NCBI RefSeq assembly: GCF_023101765.2
Contig: NC_064237.1
Span: 1,054,001 to 1,118,000, forward strand
Origin: Spodoptera frugiperda
Lineage: Eukaryota > Arthropoda > Insecta > Lepidoptera > Noctuidae
Direction: 5' to 3'
Length of the DNA: 64,000 nt
Position 1 is the first letter of the stretch; each line of letters opens with the position of its first letter. The position numbers were made by a program, and so were the translations under genes. Below the pieces are notes generated by a model. The model saw only the letters and a program-made list of their open reading frames with translations. It was not told the origin of the DNA and ran no database searches. Shown in pieces: positions 1-13,300 of the stretch.

Positions 1-1242
1 TTAATTGCATTCAAACTACTCACAACGTACTTTGTTTTGTAGAAGAATGTTAAGAGAAACACCTCTTATTATCGCTTAACGAGCGTCCGTGGAAAATTGA
101 GCGGAAAATGCAAAATTGTTGTTTACCCACTTTGATAGAAAATTGGCTAAAGCATACATTATGTTACTTAATGAAGCAAGATTTCTCAGAATTCTTTGTT
201 AATACGAAGTAGGTTTCGTAGCTGTTTCGAAAATATTAAGTAAAAGTTTGCTTATTAATTTTTCGAAAGGTTTTAGCTACTATCTCTTCTTTACAGTTAG
301 AATTCAGTGTTAATTTCTTATTAATTTTGCCGTTAAGGTCTAAAGTTTAAACCTAGCCCATCTCATTAGGTACTACGCAAATCAACGTAAAACTCGCATC
401 AAGTTGCTACACTTCGCAAATTAAATATGAATTCTCTTTGTATGAAACTCAGTGTTTTCCGAATGGCTAAAAAGCCGAAGCAATACTTCAATCACTGTCC
501 CACACACGTCCCACTGAATCGCCGATATTGTTCGAAATCTATGACGTCAAAGCAATGTTCTACCTCTTTATTGTTGCTGTTATTCTGGTACATCGGTTTC
601 TAGTTATTATGGCGATCAGCTACACTTTGTATTTTTTTGATTATTCGTTTGGTTCTAATTACATTTGTTTAATTTTTATGTTTAACGTAATAAGCGTCAG
701 ATCCATTCTATTCTTTCAGATTTGAAAGTGAATGAAGTTTCTGTAGACTAGGGCGACAGACTTAAAAAGAGCTAGCAATATTAAAATGCTTTTAATGTTT
801 CCGTAGTGCTTGTTGTCGACGATGATGACGCACCGCTATATTAGGCAAACCTACATTTAGTTTGTTTACAATATTTATGTATTGAAATAAGCAGAGACTT
901 TATAATAGTCTAGTAATAAAACTTACGTAGATATTTATTGTTGTGTTATTATTTTTCTCTTATCTTCTATTAATTAACAAACAAGTGCGTTAAAATGGAT
1001 GACTAATTAATACAAATTGGTACCTATAGCTATAAATGAATATTTGTAACTAAATAATAACATAGCGTTAGTTTTTTAACTAGACACGGTTCCTAAATCA
1101 TATTCAGGGGATTTTACCACTATTAAATAGAATATTGGCGAAACTGTAAATGGTTTTTATAGCATTTTTTGTACGTTTATATTGTTTTACAGGTAAATAA
1201 TAAATTTTAATGGCCGTAGTAATAACGTGGCGTTGTTCACAG
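1..1242. other. Upstream sequence or intron of wge, no gene seen
   Basis: AT-rich. The short frame at 528-725 is Phe/Ile/Val-rich with no domain. Because coding exon 1 has an acceptor at 1242, this is probably intron of wge, with the promoter to the left of the window. Confidence 0.5.
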
Positions 1243-1328
1243 GTGGTGAGGTGGTTCAACACGAGAGGCGATGCTGGGCGGGGCGGCGGGGGGCGCCCGC
1301 TCCCGCCCGCCCACTGATCTCCAACAAG
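1243..1328 (+). CDS. wge: wge exon 1 of the coding set (start codon exon)
   Basis: An acceptor (ttcacag) ends at 1242 and a donor (aag|gtatgc) follows 1328. The ATG at 1271 has a purine at -3, and an in-frame TGA at 1247 lies inside the same exon, so this ATG is the natural start. Coding 1271-1328 reads MLGGAAGGARSRPPTDLQQ in a very GC-rich block within AT-rich surroundings. An acceptor upstream means the gene has at least one earlier non-coding exon, probably to the left of the window. Confidence is moderate because the exon is short. Confidence 0.65.
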
Positions 1329-4300
1329 GTATGCAAGCCTAGTACTCGTAACACTGAAACTAAAAGTATTTTTTTACGCTTTTATTTTACTACTGTTGTA
1401 CTGAATTTTCTTTTAAATAATTAATCGTTGATTGTAGGCGATTTTTATTTTAACCAGTACCTACCTACGTTATTAATCCTATTATACCATTAGTTTTACG
1501 TTGCACAACTTGTAGTACCTAACTATTATCTCTTAAAATTACATTACACAAACGTAACCACCTTCCTAGCCGACTATTCTGTTTTATTCTAATTAGCGTT
1601 TTAAATTACATAAAACTGTTTTTAATTATTGTGAACAGTGAAACAAAACGATATTTCTTCCACAGGTGTGGCCCGGTTCCCGTTGTACTCCCTGTTCCCG
1701 ACACAGACCGGTAACCGACCCACGATACACAAAGGTGGGTTATTTGTTATTTGTAACTATTACAAACTTGCTTCTACCCGTAGGACATTGACTTTTGGTC
1801 TGAATAAGTCTTTGTTTTAGTTTTATAACCTCAACAGCAATATAATTATGTACCTAAGTATGTATATAGTTAGATGTCATATACCTAAACAAGTTTAGAT
1901 AGAAATTCTCGTCAAAAATTACCAAGCAAACATAAATTTCAAAATGCATCACATACATAGGATCGTTAAAAACAACAAACAAAACGAAGAATGTATGAGT
2001 TAATGTTGTTCTTGTAACCGGGTTACACATCGCGTGATGGCTGCCTGTGCCCGGGGCGACAGGCGTGAGGATATGTCTGACGTGACGTTTCTGACAGCCG
2101 GCTCACCGGTGGTTCAACCGGCGATATAACATTATGTTTCGAGTAATCTCTCCTGGGGGCAGAGATCGTTTTGGGACCAGGGATGCATAACATTCTTGGA
2201 GAATTATCATTTCGAATGTATTGTGATGCCTTTATCCCATGCGAACGTGATAATCGAAATTCCATGTACGATGCCTAATCTGAGTCAGACCATTGAAAAC
2301 GGTCTTATCTGACCATTGCTAATATTTTAAAATTAGTTAATCCTTAGTTCACCTTTAATATTAAATGTCGTATTAAAACCGAGAGTTCAGGGGTCTAACT
2401 AATGTAAATAAAGTCCGAGTGTCCGTACGTAGGTCATTCGACTGGTTTTTCAACTTAATGCTTGTAAATAAGTAAATAAGTCGTGTTGACTGTTGATCAA
2501 GTGACGCCCGGCCACAAGTCTGTCCGCGCCGCAGATGTTATGTCATCAGAACTGGCCGACTAACTAAATATTCATATCCACTTCAGACATATTGTTTGGT
2601 TACCTTAATTGTCAGTTTGTTTTTCCTTTTCAACTGGATTCAGGCGCCTTTCAGATAGAATACAACTGTTTGACTAAAATTACAACGATAGAAAATATTT
2701 TTTTTGTAACTTTCGTGAGACATACCTACTTGCCGCGTCGTGGGTCGCGGATTGCTGCTCATGGATATGAGCCTCTAACATGGCTTGAATCTAGTCGAGT
2801 TCCTCGTCAAACAATTACGTGAGCAAGCAGATAACATGATAATTAATATAGTAAAAGACCTTTTTGAGAACTCTTCTTTGAGAAGTTCTGCCTCTTGCGA
2901 GTTCATCCTTAGCAAAACAGACAGAGAAAACTAGTTTGTGTTCTTATGTAGATGCAACAAGCAATCAAGAACCCACTATACCGAACACACCTATATATGA
3001 TCTTTTTGGAAAATTGGTTTATTTACATTCTTCCAATAATATTCAGGCTACATTAAAGAAGTTCCGAAGTTTATATTTGGTTTGACATGCGTAGTAAAAT
3101 GACGGCGTTGCTTTGAGGTTCCGAATTAAAGCGATTGGTTACGCCCGCAGCGGCGCGAGTGACACCCGTGTAATGTGGAACAACGTACAACTGATTTACT
3201 TACAAACAAAAATTACTTGTTTATTACAAAAAAAGGAATATCGTGATGTTAGTGTCAGTCTTTTTATCCACCGAAAGGGTAGGCAAAGGTCTTCATGGTT
3301 AACTTTGCAAGTTACATGCTAACCTAGTAACTAAGTTATAGGATGGAACATGAGAGTATAGGAGAGGAGGAAGAAATTTACAGAATTCAAAATCTTAAAA
3401 CCTAAAACTACGACTTTACATAGTTATCCAAAATTAGGGTAATAGTAAAATGTAAACGATATAGGTAAGTTTTTAAACTGACATGGTCACTAACACTATT
3501 ATTAGAACTTGAGACGGGATATTTACCATGTTTATTTATTTCGATGAGTTTCCGATATTTCGGCACTGTTGCAAGCGCCATGATCACGGATGAACGGGAA
3601 CGGTTCGGTTCAAACGTAATAAGCTAGTTCTTGTTACTAGGTCCTCATACTCATACTGGAGACTTTGTTCTGCGTTCGATAACCACGTTAAGGGATAACG
3701 TGACAAATATTAGATTTAGGTTAGAAACCTAGCTATTGATTATTAATATAGAAATAACTCCAAAGATTACACAATTTGTTCTCACCAATAATATGATCTA
3801 ACAGATGAAATGAATAAGATCGCGCGGCACAAGTATGGCACCGTTGATAATCACACACATGTGCGCGGGAGTCGGCTGTCGAGTGACATTTAGTAATTAA
3901 GGTCTTAGATCCCTTGGGCCAGACAGAAATAGACTCTTTGTTCGCTAATGCGCAAAGAGTTCGTGTTTAGTTTATTTTGTTGGCCGTTCGGTGCCGGTTT
4001 TAGCTCGTATTTTTAAAACTTATTTGCCTCGACTACCACACGTTTAGGGAAAAATAATGAATGGCATTTTTTCCTGTGCAATACCTAAGTAGGTACGTAA
4101 GTATTAATCTGAGTCAGATATCCGTTAGTAAAATAAGTTAACTCAGGTTATTAGGTTTTTATTTGATGACTATAATGTTCATTATCGAATTAATTGTATG
4201 CTTGTGGTATTACTCCCTTCCTAGTATGTACTTAGTACCCTATACTTAACTGTTATTATGTAGGTATGTATTATCGTGGATAAGTTTTAGTTAAGTACTG

Positions 4301-7300
4301 AGAATTTCACTCTATTTCAAATCCGATAAACAAAAAAAAATCTAATCAACGAAGTTGTTTATTTCAAAATTGTTCAGGTTACATTATTTAGCACCTAACT
4401 TCAATCTATTGGTACTTACTGTGTATAAGTATACAGTAAAATATTTCACAATACCAAAATATACATAGTAGGTATGCATACGTAACGTAAACACAAAGCG
4501 TCTAGACTCGTGAAGCGGCTAGAGCGAGACAGAAATACATGTTAGTGCTTACACGAGAGACCTAACTACTAGGAAAGCAGCAATACTTTAGACACTAAAA
4601 TAACTAAGCCGTACTAAGGTCACATAACTCAAAAGATTAATGAATCCAGTTGTTCCAGTGACGGAGAGTTTGTTTTCGACGTCGTTGTCAACATTCGGCG
4701 TGCCGACGCCGCCGCCGAATTCCCCCTACTCGCCGCTGCAGCTGGAACTCCTCAACTGCTCGCAGCGGGTACTCCTCACCGACAAGTAAGTTTTATGATT
4801 AACGCACTCACGTGTAACTTACGGACTCGGCCATCCAAAATCACGCTCGAAGTAAGTACGGTGTGTAAAGTGAAAAATCAGCAGATTCAGTTTATGTGTT
4901 GTATCGTATTCAATGTACTTTTAGTTTGCTTGTTTTGTTAACGACGACTATTTTTCAGTCAATTTTGTTTTGAAGGTAATCAAAAATCTAGCAACCTCTC
5001 GTCTAGAATAATGTGGGTAGGTTACAGTTAGCTAATTGAAAAAAATACGATAAGACTGATTCTACTCAATGCAGGTAGATAGAGATTTTAGTTATAGTTT
5101 TGGGATTCTTGGGTATCTGCAAACTAAACAACTCGCAACGGTTTACTAGTGTCATACGAATACTAGGCGGCACTGAAACTATCTAGGAATAAGGTGAGCT
5201 GAGGGGAAGTGCCCTAATTACGTGATTTATTTTCTTACGGACAGGGACCACACTAAAATGGAAGAAGCTAAACTGGGCAAAGCCTGTCTTCCTGATTCTT
5301 TATGTTGTCCTGGTGACCAGCGGCAGATGCTGGACAGTATCGGCGTCATGCAGCCGCTTACTATCAAGACCGAACAGGCAAAACGGTCATGCAACACTTG
5401 CCTCACAAATTCTCCAAAAAAGGTAGTGAAAATAATAGTGCTATTATTTACTTACAAGGGAATTAATGCTTACCTACGTCATGCATGTATGAGCTTACGA
5501 GGCAAAATTATTTAGAACAAAAAGTATTTATTTATTTTTATTTTATGTATGGGAAATAGTCGTATTTTTTAATGTGTTGTTGTGCTTTTTATTGGTGTTT
5601 GTGATATAATTTACTTATAATAGGTACTTATTATAACAAAACATTTTATTTTTATTATTCTCATAAAATAAAATTCCCATAGGTCATGCATACGGACAGT
5701 GGATGTAGTAGAACAAATCCCGTAACCTGGCTTGGGGTTGCGGGACAAAATGTGCAAGTCCAGGTGAAACGGGAACCTCAACACGTCCAAGTTTCAGAAC
5801 TGGTTGCCGTCAAGCTTGAGCAAGCGTCGCCTGGTAACAAGCCAGACCACCCGCCACCGGCGATACCGGCATCGCTAAACAACGGTAAGCTTCTACGTCG
5901 TTATGTTTGCCTAGTACATTCGTACAATATTTACGCGAGATGGCGATGAAGAATTTTTTTCTTTTCTTTCTATGAAGACTTCATCTTTGTAAAAAATAGA
6001 ACGTGCTCTTTATTCTTTTTAATCTTCTTGTGCTTAATTAATTTTTATAGTAGTATTGAGAACGTGTCAATTTATTTATTGAATAGCCTTTAATTTTTTA
6101 CCTAGTTAAGAAATTACAACATTAATTTGGTACAATGTATGCATTTTATTTGGAAGAAGTTTCTAACGTATTTATGTATTTAGAACCGACAAAAGACTAG
6201 ATTTTAGTAACATGTTCATTTATTGTGTACATTTTTCGCACAGGATCTATTCCTGTCGGCATTGCAGTCGCTCGACAACGAGTAGGCGATGCTGGTCTCC
6301 TCGCAGCATTGTCTCAAAAAGACAACCAACAACGCATGCACGATATCGGTAAGTTATTTTGTGTGTAGACAATGATAAAAACTTTCAAGTTTGCAGACAT
6401 ACAGATTGCTATTTCCTTATCACTCGACGAATATACAACGCGTTATACACTGTTACACTATTGTACGTGTTTGCGTAGGTAGTTTACATGTAGTAGTGTC
6501 AGTGTCACTTTAATCTCCAATTGTCATTCATTGGTCGAGAATATCGATACACACTCGCCACAACCTCTTTGCTGTCTCTGTTCGCCTGGTACTACTATGT
6601 ATTTACTAAGATGCGCTTGGTAATGAAAAAAAAGTACGGAGACTTATTTGAAGGCCGGCTTTGAAGATTTTTAAATGGATAATTTTTTTGATTGTTTTTA
6701 AAGGTAGTCTAGTGTTTTACACCTTCGATCAAAATAATAATTACAGTAAAGTTATTTTGCAAACATATTATACAGGTTGATCCATTTTTAAGTAAACAAA
6801 GGTTTCCGTATATACGTATTTTTAAGTTAATAATAATTTGTACTGAACTTCAAATAATAAAAATCGACATTGATCGTTCCGCTGATACAAATAAAGCAAA
6901 ATCGAATATTCAGACCAGTAAGTCAAATGTCTAGTTTAATTGATTGCGCGTTTCAAATGAAATCGCGCTTTTATCACGGCATCGCGCCGAATCGCTTCGA
7001 TCACGCGAGCAGTTTTTGATACTGCCTCGAAATGTAGCTTACATTCAATGAATAAATAACAAGAGCCGATGTGCCTAATGTATACATATTGTACATGTAT
7101 ACCTACATCATTTATGTGCAAGCATAAGTAATAGGCGCCAAGTTTCTTCTAGCAAACGTAGGTTTTCGTAGAAGTAGGCAAAAACTGGAAGCAGGTAATT
7201 TAAAATACAACTCATGATTTCTAATATCTTTATAGGTACTATCAATTTGCTTCTAAGATTATTTTTTTAATATTATTTGAATTTTAACCCATCAATGCGA

Positions 7301-10300
7301 TGGTCAAAAGACAAATAAAATAAATCTTTCACTCGAAGATCTCAATTTGAATTCGAAATTTACAATAATAGCATGCTACTGTTTTGAATGGCGCCAGTAG
7401 GCATCGACATCTCTCAGACATTATCATTTTTATCGAATGTGTTAAATCGTGACGCATTTGGGAATTTGGTAGAGCCATAATTTGAAATGAGCTTCTGTTT
7501 TGCTACTTTACTGGATCGCGTGTTTGACGTAGAGTTGATTGACGAGTGTTAAAAGACTGTCGCTTTGTCGTTGTCAAAATTTTGATTCAAATACTTGAAA
7601 TACTCGTTTCTTCGTAATATTTTGCGTTTGATTGATTCGTGATTAAACAACCGTTCATTAACAGAGAGTGGTTTTAACAGTGGTTATTAATGAGAATTTT
7701 GGTGTCGAAACTCGTGTGTCGTTTCTTGTAATCGTCAAAACTAATCATTCTAGGCACACACAACAATACTGGTTTTTAAAAAGGCATTAGGTACACAAAA
7801 AGTCACAAAGTTTTATGTCCTTGTACTCGACAATTTCTGAACGTGTTTTCGGTTGTAAAATATTATGTAACCAACAATTACTATAAAACCACACACGCAG
7901 CGTAACCCTGTCAAGACATGCTCATGAAATGCAAATGAATTTCAGAAAGTCTTTCTGTGTTCATCATAACGGGCCTTATTTTCCATGTTTATGGTAAAAA
8001 AGTTGAAGCACTTAGTTTGTTCGACCATCTTGAACGTACTAAATATGCACCCAAGTTGGTATTACTCCATATTAGCTAGAATACCTATAGCCTGACATTT
8101 ATGTACGTAATTATATGTATGTGCGTATCGGTCTTTGTAAAGGAGATTTATGGCATAAAAGCGCGTCTGTATCCGACAATTATATGCTAATCAGATATTA
8201 CAGGATCGTCGGTTACGTAGGCAACGTTCGAGCGCTATATTGCAAGTGAACACGAGTTATTCTTGGAGTTTTTAGGAATACCTACTTTAAAAACACAAAA
8301 AGTCGTAAATAAATACGAAAAAATGCATTATAAATAAAATGTTCGTATTATGAAAATTACTCGTAAGTATAGTATGAAAATTACAAATCATTTCATTGTC
8401 ACGTAGGTTAAAATTCTTATGATTAGACAAATTATGGAACTAGCAAGAGGTTTTTACATTCTAATTATCCGCTTAAAATACAAACAGGTCATTAAAATAT
8501 CAATTTACTCGACATGCAGGTGATTTTAAAATAATAACAGCGAGACTATAGTCTTCGGGGTTGTGCATTGGAAATATTTTTATGAATATGTAGATAGCCC
8601 TTATATTGTAAATAGCTGCCCATAGTTGGTATCGTGGCCGTCATGATCAGAATAAATTAATAATATTTTACACGCAGTAAAGTTTATTGCGAATTGTAAT
8701 AGAATCTAATATGCTGATTGAATAGCTTCATCATTACGAGTGAATTGTTCTGTTATTGATGATTAGTGCAGTTTATGTGAAGGCATCAGAGCTTATCGTA
8801 AACAAGAGTACATGTTGTTCAAGGAAACTAACATAAAGTGATAATTATGATAAGTATCTGATGTTACTTACGCTGTGTGTAACAAAAAACGTTTTATATT
8901 GTTATTTTAATTATATCATAAACACTATTAAGTATGCCATAACTAACAAACCAAGTAGAAATTGTCACACGACGTGACACGTTTTGTAAAAAAAAGAAAC
9001 TTATGCAAAATTATTAAATAATATGAATGTGATAAAATCTTACCAATGTTTGCTTTCATAAAAAAATATTTTATAACCAAGTACGAAATAAAATGGCAAT
9101 TATACTAAAAAAATATCGTGTAATAAAGGTAACAAATATTCCATTGCATGACCAAATCGATACGAAGGGTTGAACAGTGAATAAATGTAGTAATGCCAAC
9201 ACCTGCCGTCGACGTGAATGCTTAAATTATTGACGACGTAAACGACATTTGTTAATTCAATGACTAAATTACGTTCAACTTTATTACTATTTTGGCCTGA
9301 AACTGCCTACATAAACCCATTACTATATTTTTTATAATATAAAGTCGATTTTATTTCTTAATACAGTTTTATTTCAAACGTTTTTCATTATTAATCTGCA
9401 ATTGCTGTAGGGTTCCTATAATTCCTATATGGAATTATTTTATGGTGGTTTTATAAATAAAATAAAACTGTCTGCTACTTCTGTCAGTTGAATTATAAGG
9501 TGCATAGAAAAACAAAATAATAGCAGTAACTTATCCAGTTTCTTTTTGATGCAATATACTTTTTACCTGTTACTAAACAAAACTATATTTTCTAAGCAAA
9601 ATAACTATTAATAAACGCATATCGTGTTAGTTTATTAATTGAATCTTCGTCTTTATTTTATTCTGTGTTTTGCCGCGATAATTGGTAGTTCTATACGAAG
9701 ATTACAAAGTTAAAATTGAATTGTCAAAAAAGGCAGTAAGAAATTAATATTGCGTAGGTATTATAAATATCGCATTTCAATAACCTTTTCAGTACAAAGG
9801 TTAATTTTGGGTTTAAGTAAATGATCCTTTAGGATTGAATAACGTTTAAATTGTTATGAAGACATTTGGTGAAATGTACATAGAAGTCACTATTTATTTT
9901 ACATCACACATCATGACGACTCTGCACTTTACCTTGGTTTTCCTTATAACGATTTTTGCTTCAAAATACACAATAAACCTAAATAAAATTAATCAAATTC
10001 AAAATAACATTGATAATTACAATTAAGTACGATATATATTTTTTATGAAACATACATACACGGACCTCGCTCCCGTTCTACAAAGATAATATCGCGAAAA
10101 CGAACGGATATTATCACGTTCAAAATTATTTACAGTGCAAAAACGCACCGGCTCCAACCAATTACATGCTAATCACTGTTTTATAATTATTGTTACAATG
10201 CTCGTGGTGGCTTTTGTATTGCTAATTTGTATGAATGAAATAAAAAATATTAATTTTATGTTTTTTGTATCCTGTAGCACGCTGTATATGCGTGGGGCGT

Positions 10301-13300
10301 TCTGTTTCACCACCGGGCCACTTTTCAAATTATATTATTTATAATTTGTTTAGACTTTATTTCTTTAATATCCGCTGTCGGATTAATTGTGCTTATTTTA
10401 TAATGCTACTAAAGTATTTGCCCGGTTTTTTTAGTTACGTAGTCACAAAAACATAAAACAATTTGCAATCTGCTTTTATAATTCGTACGTTCGTTACGTT
10501 ACAAGAAAAATAAAGAATATTTTAGTAGCTATAATGTACTATCACTCACTTTTAATTAACATATTCTACTAAAAGAATTTTTTTTTGCTAACTTGCTCCT
10601 TTTTGCACACTTTGTTACTAAAAAACATTCAAAAACGAGTGCAAGCGACACTACAAAGTTGACTTTCAGATACCAGGGCGATATGAATTGAAAGAGTAGA
10701 TATCTACACGTTTTTCATTACAATTATTATCAATCGCATAGATCAATATTTTGATTACTACACACACGTAATCAAGCACGACGCGACAGTTATCATGAAT
10801 TTACATTTTTAATTAAAAACGTTTCTTTAGGTCTAATTAGGTCGCGTATGACAAGAAAACTGCTGAATACCTAGTAGATAGAGTTGTATTTCCTTTATTG
10901 TTGGGATTTAATAATTGATCAAAGAGAAGGAAAATTAATTGATATGAGTTATATGAAGCATTCGTTACAATTTAATTATTTATGCAGTTAATAAATACAG
11001 GGATTATTTATCTTAACCATATTACTTACTCAAGGATTTTACTTGAGAAGCCAGCGATAGTGTCGGGTGACACGACAAACGTAGGTAACTGGATAAGGAA
11101 CAATTTATGGGAATGCATTATACAACACTATGTTTGATGTAGTTTACCATTATTTAGTATTATTATTTTTGATGCGATAATATTTCTCTAACCTAAAGGA
11201 AAATTGAAATCTTTACGAATTTGCCACCTAATTTATAGATTAATATTTATAGATTAATTTCATTGATACAAATAGTGGAGTTGATTAATAATTTCGTATC
11301 GAATTGAGCATCTCATTTTTAAAGTCGGTTGCAAAATATCTCGTAGCGAAATCAGTGTAGGATAACTGTGTCTTAGTGACAGGAATGTATGAATTCGAGG
11401 ATGTGTTGCATTTGTTGCCAACGAATTTAGGAGTTAGAATATTTCTAATCACGCTCTGTGGCAATTCTGCCCCCGCCCGTCACAAACATTTGGCGCGCTT
11501 CCCGCCAATGCGCGAGCCAGGGCTGGCAACGATTGCCAATTTCTGACAAAAAAAATTTTGGTTTTTTTTTTACTTACGGAACCTGCATTGCTAGTTTAAG
11601 CAGTTATCGTCACCAAAATTTCTCATTTTAATTGGTAAATAATTCGATGTTTGCATTATTCTCGATAAGAAAAAAAAAGAGTGGTGCAAATAAATCAGAA
11701 TAAGTTTTCATTACTCTTTTTGAGAGGGCTGGAAATTATCCAATGACTTCTCCCGCCTTGTGTGAGGCGGGAGGGAGTGTCAGACTCTTACTGACTAAAA
11801 ACCACCCCTTTCCTTCTCCTGCTTTGAGCCGGAGCCCCGGTAACCTTTTTGGTAACAGGTTGATTATTATTTTCTGATTCACTCATTAATTTAATTCATT
11901 CAAACAACTTTTACTCCTTGAAACAGTAATTGACGAGCAAGATATTGGATATAAAATATTTTCTATCGAGTAAAAATAAATTGTAGTAGTTACTTTACGA
12001 TGGGACAACCCTCGAAACAACTTAGAAGACAGTCTCCCCCGCACAGCGACCCTCGCCCGACCCTACTACAGAACGATTGCGAGCTGATCACACATACCTC
12101 CTGTCCGCTACTGTGTCCCTAGTACATTCCGTGACGTTTCTATCGGAGCGTCTACGGTGACGTAAGGAAAAACGTTTGGATGAAAGTGTCGCCGTCACTT
12201 TTGAAGGTAAAGCGATCGGGTACGCATAAAGTAAGAGTAGGTACAGCTTTTTTAAGTTCTTTAGATTTCAGTACATTAAACAACGAATAGAAGAATAATT
12301 AAGATGTTTTAATAAGTTTTTTAGTTTAATACAAAATTAATTAAAAGTAAATGCTAAAGAAATTATTACTGACATAGAACAGGCATAAAACTTTAACTTA
12401 AAAATAATATAATATCATTAATAGTTCTGATACTTTTAAAATTGCTCTTGGACGCTTAGGGCTTGGTAGAGTACCTAAATCGACACTAGGGCTAAACAAA
12501 CGTCTTTACATTAGAGATTAATATTGAACATGAAAATACCCAAGACACTGATAAAGTAAACAACCATATTTGGGTCAATAAAGAAATATTTCACGGTGTC
12601 TGAATAAATTACTGTTACGAATTGTGTTTGGTATAGGATAGCAAACAGACGGACGGACGCTTGTCATTTAGCACTAATTTAACTCTGAATGACTGCATCA
12701 ATCATAGTTGAAAGTAATTGCTCGGGCATTAGCTAATAGCTCTTGACTAATGATGTTATCCTAATCTCTTTTTTGTTTTTCTTACAAAATTGTCTGTTAC
12801 AAAATGATCTTCGGATTGTTACTGTCATAGTTATATTAATAACACTGATTAACCGACACTGAACAATACATACATACAATAGCTAGCTAGGCTGGGATTC
12901 GTGATGATGAGATCTTAGACCAGGTTATCATAAGTTTAGAGAAGATAGATAAGTAATTACCATCGTGAAGCGGAATACGTCCCCTGCTGAACCTACTCCC
13001 CAGTCCTCACACCTTGGCAGGCAATTTTTTTTTTTTAAACGTTGCCCCACATTAGGATTTTCTCCTGTGTCGTGGGTGCGTTTACAAACATACAAGTTCA
13101 CATGCACATGACACCCAGACCCGGAACAACAATCTGTGGATCACACAAAGAGTTGTTCCGTGCGGGAATCGAACCCGCGACACGTTGCACGGCAGCCAGT
13201 TGCCCAGCCGCCGCGCCAACCGTGCAGTCAACAATTAGGAGTAAAGGAATTGCAGTTAGATTAGTCACTGAAAAAGAGGTTACTGCTGTCGAGTACACAA

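Noticed and set aside
13163..13231. tRNA-like sequence with a B-box
   Set aside because: It is the head of a tRNA-derived SINE; the body and related copies elsewhere show this, and no full cloverleaf is evident.
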